Positions 32,420-42,180 of a stretch of DNA of 64,000 nucleotides are shown one piece after another. The translations under genes and the position numbers were made by a program. The stretch covers positions 1 to 64,000 of the forward strand of contig JBGTKP010000020.1 of assembly GCA_041744575.1 (NCBI GenBank). Direction: 5' to 3'. The stretch's first letter is position 1. Each line of letters opens with the position of its first letter. The notes under the pieces were generated by a model. It saw only the letters and a list, made by a program, of their open reading frames with translations. It ran no database searches and was not told the origin of the DNA. The DNA is from JTS-RE37 sp041744575 (GTDB lineage: Bacteria; Bacteroidota; Bacteroidia; Flavobacteriales; Flavobacteriaceae).

Positions 32420-35269
32420 TTATTCCATCTCGGCATAGGCCTCTGTCGGGGGGCAGGTGCAAATCGAATTACGATCTCCATAGGCATCATCCACACGTCT
32501 GACACTAGGCCAGAATTTATTATCAGAAACGAAAGGCAGCGGAAACGCGGCCTTTTCCCGGCTATATGGAAAATCCCACTGATCACTGGTCACCATGGCC
32601 AGGGTATGGGGTGCATTCTTCAAAACGTTATCTCCCGAAGGGTCGGCCTGATCTATTTCTTCCCGGATTGAAATGAGGGCATCACAAAAACGATCCAGTT
32701 CCGGAAGGCTTTCACTTTCGGTGGGTTCAATCATCATGGTACCCGCAACCGGGAAGGAAACTGTTGGTGCGTGAAAACCGTAATCCATCAATCGTTTGGC
32801 AATATCAGTCACTTCAATCCCCTTCTGCTTAAAAGGCCTGCAGTCTATGATCATTTCGTGGGCGGCGCGTCCCCTTTCACCAGAATAGAGCGCATTGAAT
32901 TTTCCTTTCAGCCGGTGTTTGATATAATTGGCATTGAGGATGGCAATTTCTGTGGCGTGCCTAAGACCTTCCGCTCCAAGCATTTTGATATACCCGTAGG
33001 AGATCAGACAGACCAGGGCACTCCCCCAGGGTGCGGCAGAGATGGCCGTTATGGCTTTGGCTCCCCCGGTTTCAATAAGGGGATTGCCGGGTAGAAAAGG
33101 CACCAATTGGCTGGCAACACAGATAGGCCCTACTCCGGGTCCGCCACCCCCGTGAGGAATGGCAAAGGTTTTATGCAGGTTCAGGTGGCATACATCAGCT
33201 CCTATGGTTGCCGGGTTGGTCAGGCCCACCTGGGCATTCATATTGGCACCGTCCATATACACCTGCCCCCCGTGATCATGGATCAACCGTGTGATTTTCC
33301 TGATCGACGACTCGTAGACCCCGTGGGTAGAGGGATAGGTGATCATCAGGGCAGCCAGATGGTCAGCATGTAATAGTACCTTCTGAGTCAGGTCATCCAC
33401 ATCAATATTTCCCTTTTCATCTGTCCTGGAGACCACCACCTTCATCCCGGCCATCACAGCGGAGGCCGGATTGGTGCCATGGGCCGAGGCGGGAATAATA
33501 CAAATGTTTCTGTGGCCTTCATTCCTGCTCTCGTGATAGGCCCGGATAGTCATGAGACCTGCGTATTCCCCCTGGGCACCGGAATTTGGTTGCAGAGATG
33601 TGCCTTTAAAGCCTGTGATGATAGACAGGTCTTTCTCAAGTTCCGATAAAATATGCTGGTAGCCGGCGGCCTGCTCCACCGGAACAAAAGGATGAATATT
33701 ACCCCATTCCGGCGTGCTGAGCGGCAACATCTCTGTAGCGGCATTTAACTTCATGGTACAGGAACCCAGAGAAATCATCGAGTGGTTCAGTGCCAGATCC
33801 TTCCGCTCTAACTTCTTGAGGTAGCGCATAAGCTCTGTCTCAGAATGGCAGGAATTAAAGATCTCATGTTCCAGAAATGAAGTCGTGCGTTTCAATCCTT
33901 CCGGGATACCGCTATCAAGGGTGTCAGAACTGAGTGTTTCGTTTGAGCCCTTATATTCATTGAAACATGCAATCAACTCGTCTAAATCTGCCTCCGTAGT
34001 GGCCTCATTTAGTGCGATGGCAACCTTTCCTTCGTCTCCATAACAAAAATTGATCCCTCTTTTTTCGGCAAGCCTTCTGAGGGCAGCGGCATCATCTACT
34101 TTTAAGCAGAGGGTGTCAAAATACGCTGGATTAAGTTGTGTGAGGCCTAGCCTGGAAAAGATGCTATTCAGCCTGTTCGCCTTGGAATGCACCTGTTCCG
34201 CAATATATCGCAAGCCTTCAGGACCGTGATATATGGCATAGGCTCCTGCCATCACAGCCAGTAAAACCTGGGCCGTGCAAATGTTGCTGGTCGCCTTGTC
34301 CCGTTTGATATGTTGTTCCCTTGTTTGCAAGGCCATCCGCAAGGCGGGTTTCCCATCCGTATCTCTTGTCAATCCGATAATCCTTCCGGGAATACTTCGT
34401 TTATAGGCATCGCGGGTGGCAAAATATGCTGCGTGGGGACCGCCATATCCCAGTGGGATTCCGAATCTTTGGGTGGTACCTACCACCACATCCGCACCGA
34501 ATTCACCCGGAGGTGTCAGGAGAACCAGACTGAGAATATCAGCCGCCACGGCAATCTTAATATTGGCGTCTATGGCTTTCCTTGCAAAATCGGAATAGTC
34601 AAATAATTCGCCATATTTTCCGGGATATTGTAATAACACCCCGTAATATTCTTGTCCGAAGCTGAATTCCCTGTGATTGCCGATTACGAGTTCTATGCCA
34701 AGGGGCGCCGACCTGGTTTTTAACAAGGAGATGGTCTGAGGAAGGACTTCTTCGGAAACAAAAAACCTGACAGTCTCCTTCTTTATCTGTTCCCGGGTCC
34801 TTAGTTCGAGCAGCATCGTCATGGCTTCGGCGGCTGCAGTACTTTCGTCCAGGAGGGAAGCATTGGCCAATTCCATCCCGCTAAGCTCACAGACCATGGT
34901 CTGAAAATTCAGCAAAGCTTCGAGCCGACCTTGCGCAATTTCTGCCTGATAAGGGGTGTAGGCAGTATACCATCCCGGGTTTTCCAGGATATTCCGCTTA
35001 ATTACCGAGGGGGTAAGGCTTTCGTGATATCCAAGACCGATATACGTCTTATTTACCTTATTCTTTTTTGCCAGCTGCCCCAGATGATTCAGAAACTCAT
35101 GCTCACTTAAAGCCTTCCCCAATGCAAGGGGTTCAGGCAGGCGTATGTCATCCGGGATGGTCTCGTAGATAAGTTGCTCCAGGTTCTTCGCTTCGATTGT
35201 CTTCATCATCTGGGGAAAGTCCGTCTCCCGGATGCCGATATGGCGTGATGCAAACACGTCTGTCCTCAT
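32420..35269 (-). CDS. gcvP: Glycine dehydrogenase (decarboxylating), P-protein
   Basis: The P-protein decarboxylates glycine in the glycine cleavage system with pyridoxal phosphate. At 949 residues it is the fused homodimeric type, with both halves present. The PLP lysine is in NLHKTFAIPHGGGGPG (Lys700). MRTDVFASRHIGIRETD, YTPYQAEIAQGRLEALLNFQTM, and SLGSCTMKLNAATEM are characteristic. The T, H and L components are not in the window. Confidence 0.96.
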   Translation of the reverse strand: MRTDVFASRHIGIRETDFPQMMKTIEAKNLEQLIYETIPDDIRLPEPLALGKALSEHEFLNHLGQLAKKNKVNKTYIGLGYHESLTPSVIKRNILENPGWYTAYTPYQAEIAQGRLEALLNFQTMVCELSGMELANASLLDESTAAAEAMTMLLELRTREQIKKETVRFFVSEEVLPQTISLLKTRSAPLGIELVIGNHREFSFGQEYYGVLLQYPGKYGELFDYSDFARKAIDANIKIAVAADILSLVLLTPPGEFGADVVVGTTQRFGIPLGYGGPHAAYFATRDAYKRSIPGRIIGLTRDTDGKPALRMALQTREQHIKRDKATSNICTAQVLLAVMAGAYAIYHGPEGLRYIAEQVHSKANRLNSIFSRLGLTQLNPAYFDTLCLKVDDAAALRRLAEKRGINFCYGDEGKVAIALNEATTEADLDELIACFNEYKGSNETLSSDTLDSGIPEGLKRTTSFLEHEIFNSCHSETELMRYLKKLERKDLALNHSMISLGSCTMKLNAATEMLPLSTPEWGNIHPFVPVEQAAGYQHILSELEKDLSIITGFKGTSLQPNSGAQGEYAGLMTIRAYHESRNEGHRNICIIPASAHGTNPASAVMAGMKVVVSRTDEKGNIDVDDLTQKVLLHADHLAALMITYPSTHGVYESSIRKITRLIHDHGGQVYMDGANMNAQVGLTNPATIGADVCHLNLHKTFAIPHGGGGPGVGPICVASQLVPFLPGNPLIETGGAKAITAISAAPWGSALVCLISYGYIKMLGAEGLRHATEIAILNANYIKHRLKGKFNALYSGERGRAAHEMIIDCRPFKQKGIEVTDIAKRLMDYGFHAPTVSFPVAGTMMIEPTESESLPELDRFCDALISIREEIDQADPSGDNVLKNAPHTLAMVTSDQWDFPYSREKAAFPLPFVSDNKFWPSVRRVDDAYGDRNSICTCPPTEAYAEME

Positions 35270-35385
35270 AGTATGCGTGGCTTCTTAAATTATGGTGCAC
35301 AAAATTAGGCATTAATTCTTGTAAATTGGGTAATTTAAAAGCCATGGAAAATAAAGTTTTACACGTTTATGGGAGATAAAGTATA

Positions 35386-36228
35386 ATGGAAAAATCTTCA
35401 GGCATGAAATATCCGGGCCTCATCTTTGATTTTTATCTGGATGCCAGTATCCACGTAGCTCTGGCGGTTTTGTGCCTGATGAAACTCACAGCCATATTTG
35501 AAGATATTCCCGCGTTTGATCACCTTGCTTTATTTGTTTTCTTCGGGACTATAAGCTGCTATAATTTCATTAAATACGGGGTGGAAGCGGAGAAGTACCT
35601 GGTCGTAAAGAACATATACCACCGGTACATACAGGTCTTTAGTATTTTGTCATTGGCCATTGCCATGTATCATGCTTATTTTCTATTGCCGACCTCCTGG
35701 CCCTGGGTGGCCGTTCTGGTCCTGTTGGCAGGATGGTATTCCCTCCCGATTTTTCCGCCTGGCACAAAGCTGAGAAACAGCGGGCTCTTGAAAATAATAC
35801 TTGTTGCGCTTGTATGGGCGGGGACTACGGTAATCCTGCCTGTAGTGGAAACCAAAACGAACTATACCCTGAACATAAGTATTGAGTTCATTCAGCGTTT
35901 CCTCCTGATTCTCCTCCTGTTGATCCCCTTCGAGATAAGAGATCTTAAGTTCGACAGCATCACCATCCGAACCCTACCTCAACGCCTCGGGATAGAAAAA
36001 ACAAAAAGGGTGGGTATTCTGGGATGCCTGGTTTTCTTTGGCCTTAGCTTCCTGAAAAACGCTCTTCATTGGCCTGAGATAACCAGTAAGGGGATTCTAT
36101 GTATTTTATTATTGATAGTGATGGGAAGGGTTAAAAACGGACAATCCAAATATTTTGCATCCTTTTGGGTGGAAGCCTTACCGGTATTTTGGTGGTTGAT
36201 CGCCCTGATGTTGGTGGATCTGGATTAG
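35386..36228 (+). CDS. UbiA-like membrane protein, first aspartate motif missing
   Basis: The 280-residue protein has about eight hydrophobic segments and resembles the UbiA prenyltransferase superfamily. WYSLPIFPPGTKLRNSGLLKIILVALVWA matches the loop after the first half, and EIRDLKFDSITIRTLPQRLG matches the second aspartate motif and the TLPxRLG sequence. Where the first motif NDxxDxxxD should be, the sequence reads CYNFIKYGVE and has no aspartate. It is therefore unlikely to bind diphosphate normally. The start GGGAGATAAAGTATAATG is plausible. The stop overlaps that of the convergent small protein (TTAG at 36225-36228). Confidence 0.6.
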   Translation: MEKSSGMKYPGLIFDFYLDASIHVALAVLCLMKLTAIFEDIPAFDHLALFVFFGTISCYNFIKYGVEAEKYLVVKNIYHRYIQVFSILSLAIAMYHAYFLLPTSWPWVAVLVLLAGWYSLPIFPPGTKLRNSGLLKIILVALVWAGTTVILPVVETKTNYTLNISIEFIQRFLLILLLLIPFEIRDLKFDSITIRTLPQRLGIEKTKRVGILGCLVFFGLSFLKNALHWPEITSKGILCILLLIVMGRVKNGQSKYFASFWVEALPVFWWLIALMLVDLD

Positions 36229-36452
36229 ATACTCTTTTTCAACTGTTGCTTCAACTCTTGTTTTTCCAGTCTTGAGAATCCATTCAATTTGGCCAGTTGA
36301 CACAAAGTTGTTAATTTTTCATTTTTTATGGAATACTGGGAACAATTCCGGCATCCAATGAGATGGTACCACAATTGAACCCTTTCCCATAAGGAAGCTT
36401 CCCCGTATTGTACCTTGTCGCAGATAATGGAGGCTTGTTCGCAAGTAATCAT
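36225..36452 (-). CDS. Small ZAS-type protein, candidate anti-sigma factor
   Basis: The 75-residue protein has a zinc-binding anti-sigma pattern, H-x3-C-x2-C (YHLIGCRNC), with upstream cysteines in CEQASIIC. Its start overlaps the stop of the sigma factor gene by four bases (ATGA), the standard arrangement for a sigma/anti-sigma pair. It has no membrane segment, so it would be a cytoplasmic zinc-type regulator. The assignment rests on the motif and the context. Confidence 0.65.
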   Translation of the reverse strand: MITCEQASIICDKVQYGEASLWERVQLWYHLIGCRNCSQYSIKNEKLTTLCQLAKLNGFSRLEKQELKQQLKKSI

Positions 36453-37027
36453 TTGTTAAACCAGTTTTCGTTAAGACATTGCATTAGGGCCGTGCGTGCA
36501 CGGTGAATCAATACCCAGAGATTAGACGCATTTATTCCCAATTCTTTACAAATCTCTTCAGTGCTTATCCCCTTAATCGTTTTCATGGTAAATACAACAG
36601 ATTGCTTTTCAGGCAATTTGGAGATACAATCCTGTATAGCCATCCCCAGTTCTTCATTTTCCACTTCAGAATTTTCACGCAAACTTTCCGGATCAGCCAC
36701 CTGTTCTTCGAGCCAGTCCCCTTCAAAATCAGTAGAATCCTGATAGGTCATGCGTACTTCGGCGCTACCCTTCCGGGAATTGATCTTACGATAATAGTCG
36801 ACCACTTTTCTTTTGAGGATGGCGATGAGCCAGGTTCTTTCGGATGCTGTCCCCTTGTAATTTTTCGCGGATTTTAACCCGGCCAGGAAAGTCTCCTGTA
36901 CGAGGTCTTTGGCAATAGTATCATCGTTGACCCTCCCTGCCGCATAATGATACAGGTAGTCAGCATACTCATCTACCCATTTGTCAGGATCCAGTTGATG
37001 CACATCCATACTGTGATTTATCAACAT
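36449..37027 (-). CDS. ECF-type RNA polymerase sigma factor
   Basis: The product has sigma region 2 (DEYADYLYHYAAGRVNDDTIAKDLVQETFLAGLKSAKNYKG, with the -10 recognition helix) and region 4 (CISKLPEKQSVVFTMKTIKGISTEEICKELGINASNLWVLIHRARTAL). No region 1 or 3 is present, as in extracytoplasmic-function sigma factors. Starts at 37027 (192 residues) and 37009 (MDVHQ) are both possible; I use the first. It is co-transcribed with the ZAS protein downstream and divergent from the rhodanese gene 72 bases away. Confidence 0.9.
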   Translation of the reverse strand: MLINHSMDVHQLDPDKWVDEYADYLYHYAAGRVNDDTIAKDLVQETFLAGLKSAKNYKGTASERTWLIAILKRKVVDYYRKINSRKGSAEVRMTYQDSTDFEGDWLEEQVADPESLRENSEVENEELGMAIQDCISKLPEKQSVVFTMKTIKGISTEEICKELGINASNLWVLIHRARTALMQCLNENWFNK

Positions 37028-37099
37028 CAAAGTTTTATCAGCACCAAAAGTATATTAAATTTAGCGAATATCATTAAATTGGAAACAGAACGCCTCACC

Positions 37100-37453
37100 A
37101 TGAAAAACGAACTTTTACTGTTCTTCCTGACCATCTTTCAATTGGGTTTCGCCCAGATAATTTCCGAACCTATCACGTCCATCTCCCGTCATCCTGCGGA
37201 TAGTCTTGTCATATTGGATGTTAGGACGCCTGCCGAATATGCAGCCGGACATTTGGATGATGCCATTAATATCAGTTGGTCAGACCCCGATTTTCAATTG
37301 AAGCTACTGCCTCTTGACAAGTCAAAGACGGTCTATGTATATTGTCAGAAAGGAGGTAGAAGTAAGAAAGCCGCGATCTTGCTTGATTCTCTTGGATATA
37401 GGGTAACTGATCTTTCAGGTGGCTTTGGCGCCTGGAAACCCGGGAGAAAATAG
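37100..37453 (+). CDS. Exported rhodanese-domain protein
   Basis: The 117-residue protein has a signal peptide (MKNELLLFFLTIFQLGFAQ) and one rhodanese domain. The catalytic loop is YVYCQKGGRSKKA, with the cysteine in place. SLVILDVRTPAEYAAGHLDDAINI is the conserved N-terminal half. It would handle sulfane sulfur or another persulfide in the periplasm. The ATG at 37100 is preferred over the long upstream open frame. Confidence 0.85.
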   Translation: MKNELLLFFLTIFQLGFAQIISEPITSISRHPADSLVILDVRTPAEYAAGHLDDAINISWSDPDFQLKLLPLDKSKTVYVYCQKGGRSKKAAILLDSLGYRVTDLSGGFGAWKPGRK

Positions 37454-37497
37454 TCTCTAACATGGAATATAAGGAGGCTCCTGGCTGCCCGGTACCT

Positions 37498-38205
37498 TTA
37501 TCTTATCTGATAGGTGAGCGTAGTTTGTAGCACATGATTGCGGCTAAAGTTGGAAGCGCCCCTTGGGGAATAACTGTCATCATAGCCCATTTCCAAAAGC
37601 AATTTATGCAGTATCTGGTATATGAGACCCAGGTGAATCCGGTTAAAATTGAGGTATTTTGGGACGATGCCTGTGAATATATTCATCCCTAACTCCTCAG
37701 AAACATTGATCACCATCTTTTTGTTGTCGGAAATTTTAATGACCGGAACAAACCATGAGAATTTGTATCGGACCCGTCCCTGGTAATCCGTACCGTCAGT
37801 TGCAAAGATCCCATCTTCCATGAACACGGTTTGGTGGATCAGGCGCTGTTCCAGTCTGAACCTGTGCCTGAATGCAGAAATACCCCATCTCTGATGGAAA
37901 GTCAGTTGCTCCCAAAGGTTGTCCTCGTTAAAATTTAAAACCGGATTGAAGTTTTTTGAATGCGTCAACCCAAATGTTACCTCGACAACGTTATTGGGTT
38001 GATAGTTTAGTGAGGGCCGCAGGGTGAGTTGTTGCCAGTCTTCATGAAAATTGGTTCTGCGGATATGCACCTCATTTTTCAGGTTGAATTTATCATTAAT
38101 TCTGTAATTCAGAATGAGGGCATACCAGGCACTGTAATTTTCCTCGGTTTGAGTAAATCCGTTGATAGGGAGCAGCAACAGCAGGAAGAGGGCCTACATT
38201 TTCAT
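37498..38205 (-). pseudogene. DUF2490-type outer-membrane protein with a stop codon in the signal peptide
   Basis: The mature part (SAWYALILNYRINDKFNLKNEVHIRR..., then FGLTHSKNFNPVLNFNEDNLWEQLTFHQRWGI and a beta-rich C-terminus NHVLQTTLTYQIR) matches DUF2490, a Bacteroidota outer-membrane barrel family. Upstream in the same frame the DNA reads ATG AAA ATG TAG GCC CTC TTC, giving MKM-stop-ALFLLLLLPINGFTQ, which is an ordinary signal peptide except for the TAG at 38194-38196. An AAG-to-TAG change would explain it. A TTG start at 38178 would give a signal peptide truncated to MLLPINGFTQ, too short to work well. The gene may be dead, or it may restart inefficiently. Confidence 0.7.
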
Positions 38206-38309
38206 GAGGCGTCCCTGTCTGACAGAAGGTCTCAAAAAGTAGTTTATCTAATCGTGGCAGTCTGCGTAATTTTATCTGAAATACGCCTCTCATTTCTAAT
38301 CAGAACTAC

Positions 38310-40346
38310 TCAGGCCGATGTTCCCCTTCGGCCGATGAGCCCGGCGCGTTCAAGAAGTGGTTCCATTTTGGGTTCACGTCCGCGAAATTTTTTATACAGT
38401 TTCATAGGGTTGTCAGTACCTCCCCTGGAAAGAATATACTTGCTGAACTTTCGTGCAACCTCCGTATTGAAGATTCCTTTCTCCTTGAAATATGAAAAGG
38501 CATCAGCATCCAGGACTTCGGCCCATTTATAGCTGTAATAGCCGGAAGAATAACCTCCCTGAAAGATATGGGAAAACGAGGTACTCATGCAGGTCTCAGG
38601 AGTTTCGGGGTACAACTGTGTATCCTTAAAAGCGGATTGTTCCCAACTTTTAACATCTGTAACCTGCGTCGGATCTGCGCCGTGCCATGCCATGTCAAGC
38701 ATCGAAAAGCTCAATTGCCTGAGAATGGCCAGTCCTTCCTGAAAAGTCGCCGCATCCTTGATTTTCTGCACCAGTTCCATTGGAATGACTTCGCCTGTCT
38801 TATAATGAAAGGCAAATAATTCCAGTGCCTCTTTTTCGTAGCACCAGTTTTCCATAATCTGACTCGGCAATTCTACGAAGTCCCAATATACTGATGTTCC
38901 GGAGAGACTTGGATACCTGGTATCTGCCAGCATCCCGTGAAGGGCGTGTCCGAATTCATGAAACAAGGTGGTAACTTCATTAAATGTCAGCAATGATGGC
39001 TTTTTTTCTGTAGGGCGCGTAAAATTGCAGACATTGGAGATATGAGGCCGGATGTTTTCGTTGCCTTTTTTGAACTGGGGCTTAAAAGAAGTCATCCATG
39101 CCCCCCCGCGTTTTCCCTTACGCGGGTGAAAATCAGCATAAAACAGGGCAATGAAATTCCCCTCTCCATCATGCACCCTAAACGTTCTGACTTCCTCGTG
39201 GTACTTATCTATATCTGTAACTTCTTCAAAACGAAGTGAAAAAAGCTTTTCTGCCACCTTAAAAACGCCCCGGATGACATTCTCAAGCCGGAAGTATGGT
39301 TTTAAAAGTTCATCATTCAGGTCAAATAATTTTTGCTTTAACTTTTCAGCATAATAGCTGCCATCCCACTTTTCGAGTTTGTCTATATTGTCAAGTTCCT
39401 TTGCAAAAGCTTCCAATTCCTGAAACTCCTTTTCCGCTGCGGGTTTCGCCTTCTTCATAAGGTCGTTTAAAAATTCCTGAACCTTTTCCGGAGTTTCGGC
39501 CATTCGTTCTTCAAGTACAAAATGCGCATGAGAGGCATAGCCCAGTAATTGGGCACGTTCATACCTGAGTCCTGCCAGTTGCAAGACATTTCCGGTATTA
39601 TCAAGCGCGTTGCCATGAAAGCCCTTACTCCCGTACGCCAAAGCAAGTTCTTTCCGCAGTTCCCTGTTCCGCGCATATTTCATAAAAGGGATATAACTCG
39701 GAAAATCAAGGGTGATCAACCAACCCTTCTTTCCTCTTGCATCCGCAAGCTGAACCGCGGCTTCCTTTTCGCCTTCCGGTAACCCATCTACATCTTTTTC
39801 ATTTTCCAAAAGCATCTCATATTTATTGGTCTCAGCCAACACATTTTCTCCAAAGCTGAGCTTTAAACTTGCAAGCCGTGCATCTATCTCCCGTAACCTG
39901 AGTTTCCCTGTTTCTGAAAGGCCGGCCCCATTCCTGCTAAAGGATTTGTACTTCTTATCAAGGAGGGTCCGTTGTTCTATGGTCAGATCCAACGTTTTAC
40001 GGCTCGCGTATACTTCCTTTACCCGGGAAAAAAGGGATTCATTCAACATGATATCATTGCTGAATCCTGAGAGCAGGGGCGAAACTTCCTGTGCAATTTT
40101 CTGAATTCCTTCGCTTGTTTCGGCGGAATTCAGATTGAAAAAAACGCTGGAAATCCGGTCGAGTTGCAAGCCGGAATATTCGAGGGCTTCAATGGTGTTT
40201 TCAAATGTTGGTGCTTCCGGGTTGTCGGTGATCGCATCAATTTCTTTTCTGGCTTCCGCCATGGCATCGATAAAGGCAGGTTTAAAATGTGCTTCCCTGA
40301 TGAGGGAAAATGGCGCAGTATCAAAAGGGGTTAAAAGGGGATTCAT
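38310..40346 (-). CDS. M3-family metallopeptidase (oligopeptidase A / Dcp type)
   Basis: The 678-residue enzyme is a thimet-oligopeptidase-family zinc peptidase that cleaves short peptides in the cytoplasm. The HExxH motif is in LFHEFGHALHGML (His463-Glu464, His467), with a distal glutamate in the following ELPSQIMENW. There is no signal peptide, and the start codon gives MNPLLTPFDTAPFSLIREAHF, the usual M3A N-terminus. It is downstream of purE in the same direction. Confidence 0.92.
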   Translation of the reverse strand: MNPLLTPFDTAPFSLIREAHFKPAFIDAMAEARKEIDAITDNPEAPTFENTIEALEYSGLQLDRISSVFFNLNSAETSEGIQKIAQEVSPLLSGFSNDIMLNESLFSRVKEVYASRKTLDLTIEQRTLLDKKYKSFSRNGAGLSETGKLRLREIDARLASLKLSFGENVLAETNKYEMLLENEKDVDGLPEGEKEAAVQLADARGKKGWLITLDFPSYIPFMKYARNRELRKELALAYGSKGFHGNALDNTGNVLQLAGLRYERAQLLGYASHAHFVLEERMAETPEKVQEFLNDLMKKAKPAAEKEFQELEAFAKELDNIDKLEKWDGSYYAEKLKQKLFDLNDELLKPYFRLENVIRGVFKVAEKLFSLRFEEVTDIDKYHEEVRTFRVHDGEGNFIALFYADFHPRKGKRGGAWMTSFKPQFKKGNENIRPHISNVCNFTRPTEKKPSLLTFNEVTTLFHEFGHALHGMLADTRYPSLSGTSVYWDFVELPSQIMENWCYEKEALELFAFHYKTGEVIPMELVQKIKDAATFQEGLAILRQLSFSMLDMAWHGADPTQVTDVKSWEQSAFKDTQLYPETPETCMSTSFSHIFQGGYSSGYYSYKWAEVLDADAFSYFKEKGIFNTEVARKFSKYILSRGGTDNPMKLYKKFRGREPKMEPLLERAGLIGRRGTSA

Positions 40347-40404
40347 AAGTAATTCCGTTTCTTTTTTTTGATGTCTCCGATGGATGGCCTGCCGAAGGTA
40401 GTTC

Positions 40405-40893
40405 TTACCTTTTTCTGAGGTCTTCAGATCCTTTGATCACTTTTTGTTTTAAAGATGATTTGTATTCTATTATTTTTTCACGGATATCCATTTCTGCGCT
40501 TCCGATGATCTGGGCAGCCAGTAAACCTGCGTTCCATGCCCCGTTAAGGGCTACAGTGGCCACCGGCACTCCCTGGGGCATTTGCAGGATAGAGAGGACG
40601 GAATCCCAGCCGTCGATAGAATTGCTGCTCTTAATAGGTACGCCAATGACCGGGAGTGGCGACAAGGATGCGATCATTCCGGGTAAGTGAGCCGCACCCC
40701 CGGCGCCTGCTATAATTACACTGTATCCGCTGGTATGGGCCTGCCGGGCAAAGTCGAAAAGTTTTTCGGGGGTCCGATGGGCCGAAACGATATCCATGTC
40801 GGCTTCAATTCCGAATCCCTGCAGGGCTTCAAGTGCCTCCTGCATGACTTTGAGGTCGCTGGTGCTTCCCATGACTATTGCTACTTTGCTCAT
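40405..40893 (-). CDS. purE: 5-(carboxyamino)imidazole ribonucleotide mutase
   Basis: PurE converts N5-CAIR to CAIR in purine synthesis. The 162-residue protein has the class I signatures VAIVMGSTSDLKVMQEA, SAHRTPEKLFDFA, VIIAGAGGAAHLPGM and PVIGVPIKS. The gene lies six bases downstream of purK and is clearly co-transcribed with it. Confidence 0.95.
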   Translation of the reverse strand: MSKVAIVMGSTSDLKVMQEALEALQGFGIEADMDIVSAHRTPEKLFDFARQAHTSGYSVIIAGAGGAAHLPGMIASLSPLPVIGVPIKSSNSIDGWDSVLSILQMPQGVPVATVALNGAWNAGLLAAQIIGSAEMDIREKIIEYKSSLKQKVIKGSEDLRKR

Positions 40894-40899
40894 CGCGGA

Positions 40900-42054
40900 T
40901 TATTTGCTTATTACACTAATAGTTTCCTTCACCTGCTGCGCGATTTTCCTCGCATCCGAAAGATTTTCATGTACAACGGTTACGTGGCCCATTTTACGGA
41001 AAGGACGGGTGACCTTTTTGCCGTAGATATGCGGGGTCACTCCGCCTATTTTCATGATTTCCTCCATGTGTTCATATAAGACGGGCCCCTCATGACCTTC
41101 TGCTCCGACAAGGTTGACCATGATCCCCGCAAGCTTACTTTCAGTACTGCCAAGGGGGAGGTCCAGGATGGCACGCAAATGTTGTTCAAATTGATTGGTA
41201 TAACTGGCTTCTATGCTGAAGTGACCACTGTTATGGGGTCTTGGCGCAACTTCATTTACCAAAATATCGTTTTCATGCGTCTGAAATAACTCCACAGCCA
41301 GAATTCCGACATGCTGAAGTTTATCGGACACCTGCAGAGCGATTCGCCTTGCTTTTTCGGCGACGTCAGGCGCTATCCTTGCCGGACAGATGACGTATTC
41401 CACCAAATTGGCTTCCTGATGAAACTCCATTTCCACTACAGGATACGTAATTACATCCCCACTGACTGAACGGGCCACGATCACCGCCAGTTCCGTCTTA
41501 AACCCAATAAGTTCTTCGGCAAGACATTCCACATTGGGAAGCCCTTGCAGATCCTCAATTGCTCGTATAATTTTTACTCCCTGTCCGTCGTATCCGAATT
41601 GCGCTTTTTTCCAGACGAAGGGGTAGTGTAGCCCGCCGTTGTCAACACTGTCTTCAATTTCACTGGTATAGGCAAAGCGTGTAAATTCAGCAGTAGGCAA
41701 GTTATTGTCAGTATAAAAAAGTTTTTGAGTAACCTTGTTCTGAATGGTTTCCAGGGTGCGGGTGGGAGGATAGACACGGACTCCTTTGGCCTCAAGTTCC
41801 TTCAGGGCGGTTAAGTTGACATTTTCAATCTCAATGGTAAGCACATCCACTTTGCGGCCAAAGTTCAAAACGGTGTCAAAGTCCATCAGATCCCCCTTTA
41901 CGAATTTGTTGCATGCAATTCGGCATGGGGATTCGTTTGAAGGATCCAGTACATGGGTGGTTATGTCCCACTTCCTCGTTTCGTAGAGCAACATTTTCCC
42001 CAATTGGCCACCACCCAGAATTCCCAGTTTAAAATTGGATGAAAAATAGTTCAT
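40900..42054 (-). CDS. purK: 5-(carboxyamino)imidazole ribonucleotide synthase
   Basis: PurK uses ATP and bicarbonate to make N5-CAIR from AIR, the substrate of PurE next door. The 384-residue ATP-grasp enzyme has LGILGGGQLGKMLLYE, PFVWKKAQFGYDGQGVKII, AVEFLVGEFTELAV-type sequence (here ECLAEELIGFKTELAVIVAR), and VNEVAPRPHNSGHFSIEA. It is the first gene of the purK-purE unit. Confidence 0.95.
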   Translation of the reverse strand: MNYFSSNFKLGILGGGQLGKMLLYETRKWDITTHVLDPSNESPCRIACNKFVKGDLMDFDTVLNFGRKVDVLTIEIENVNLTALKELEAKGVRVYPPTRTLETIQNKVTQKLFYTDNNLPTAEFTRFAYTSEIEDSVDNGGLHYPFVWKKAQFGYDGQGVKIIRAIEDLQGLPNVECLAEELIGFKTELAVIVARSVSGDVITYPVVEMEFHQEANLVEYVICPARIAPDVAEKARRIALQVSDKLQHVGILAVELFQTHENDILVNEVAPRPHNSGHFSIEASYTNQFEQHLRAILDLPLGSTESKLAGIMVNLVGAEGHEGPVLYEHMEEIMKIGGVTPHIYGKKVTRPFRKMGHVTVVHENLSDARKIAQQVKETISVISK

Positions 42055-42180
42055 TATCTGTACTTAAGACCGTTGTCACGGAGGTCCCACAAAAATACAC
42101 CTAAATCTTATAAACGGCCGGGTTACCCCTAAAAAAGAGAAATCAAAATAGTATCTTCGCTGTTCTATAAAAATTGCACC

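Noticed and set aside
38029..38532. Plus-strand frame of 167 codons
   Set aside because: It overlaps the ends of the DUF2490 gene and the M3 peptidase on the other strand and has no family resemblance.
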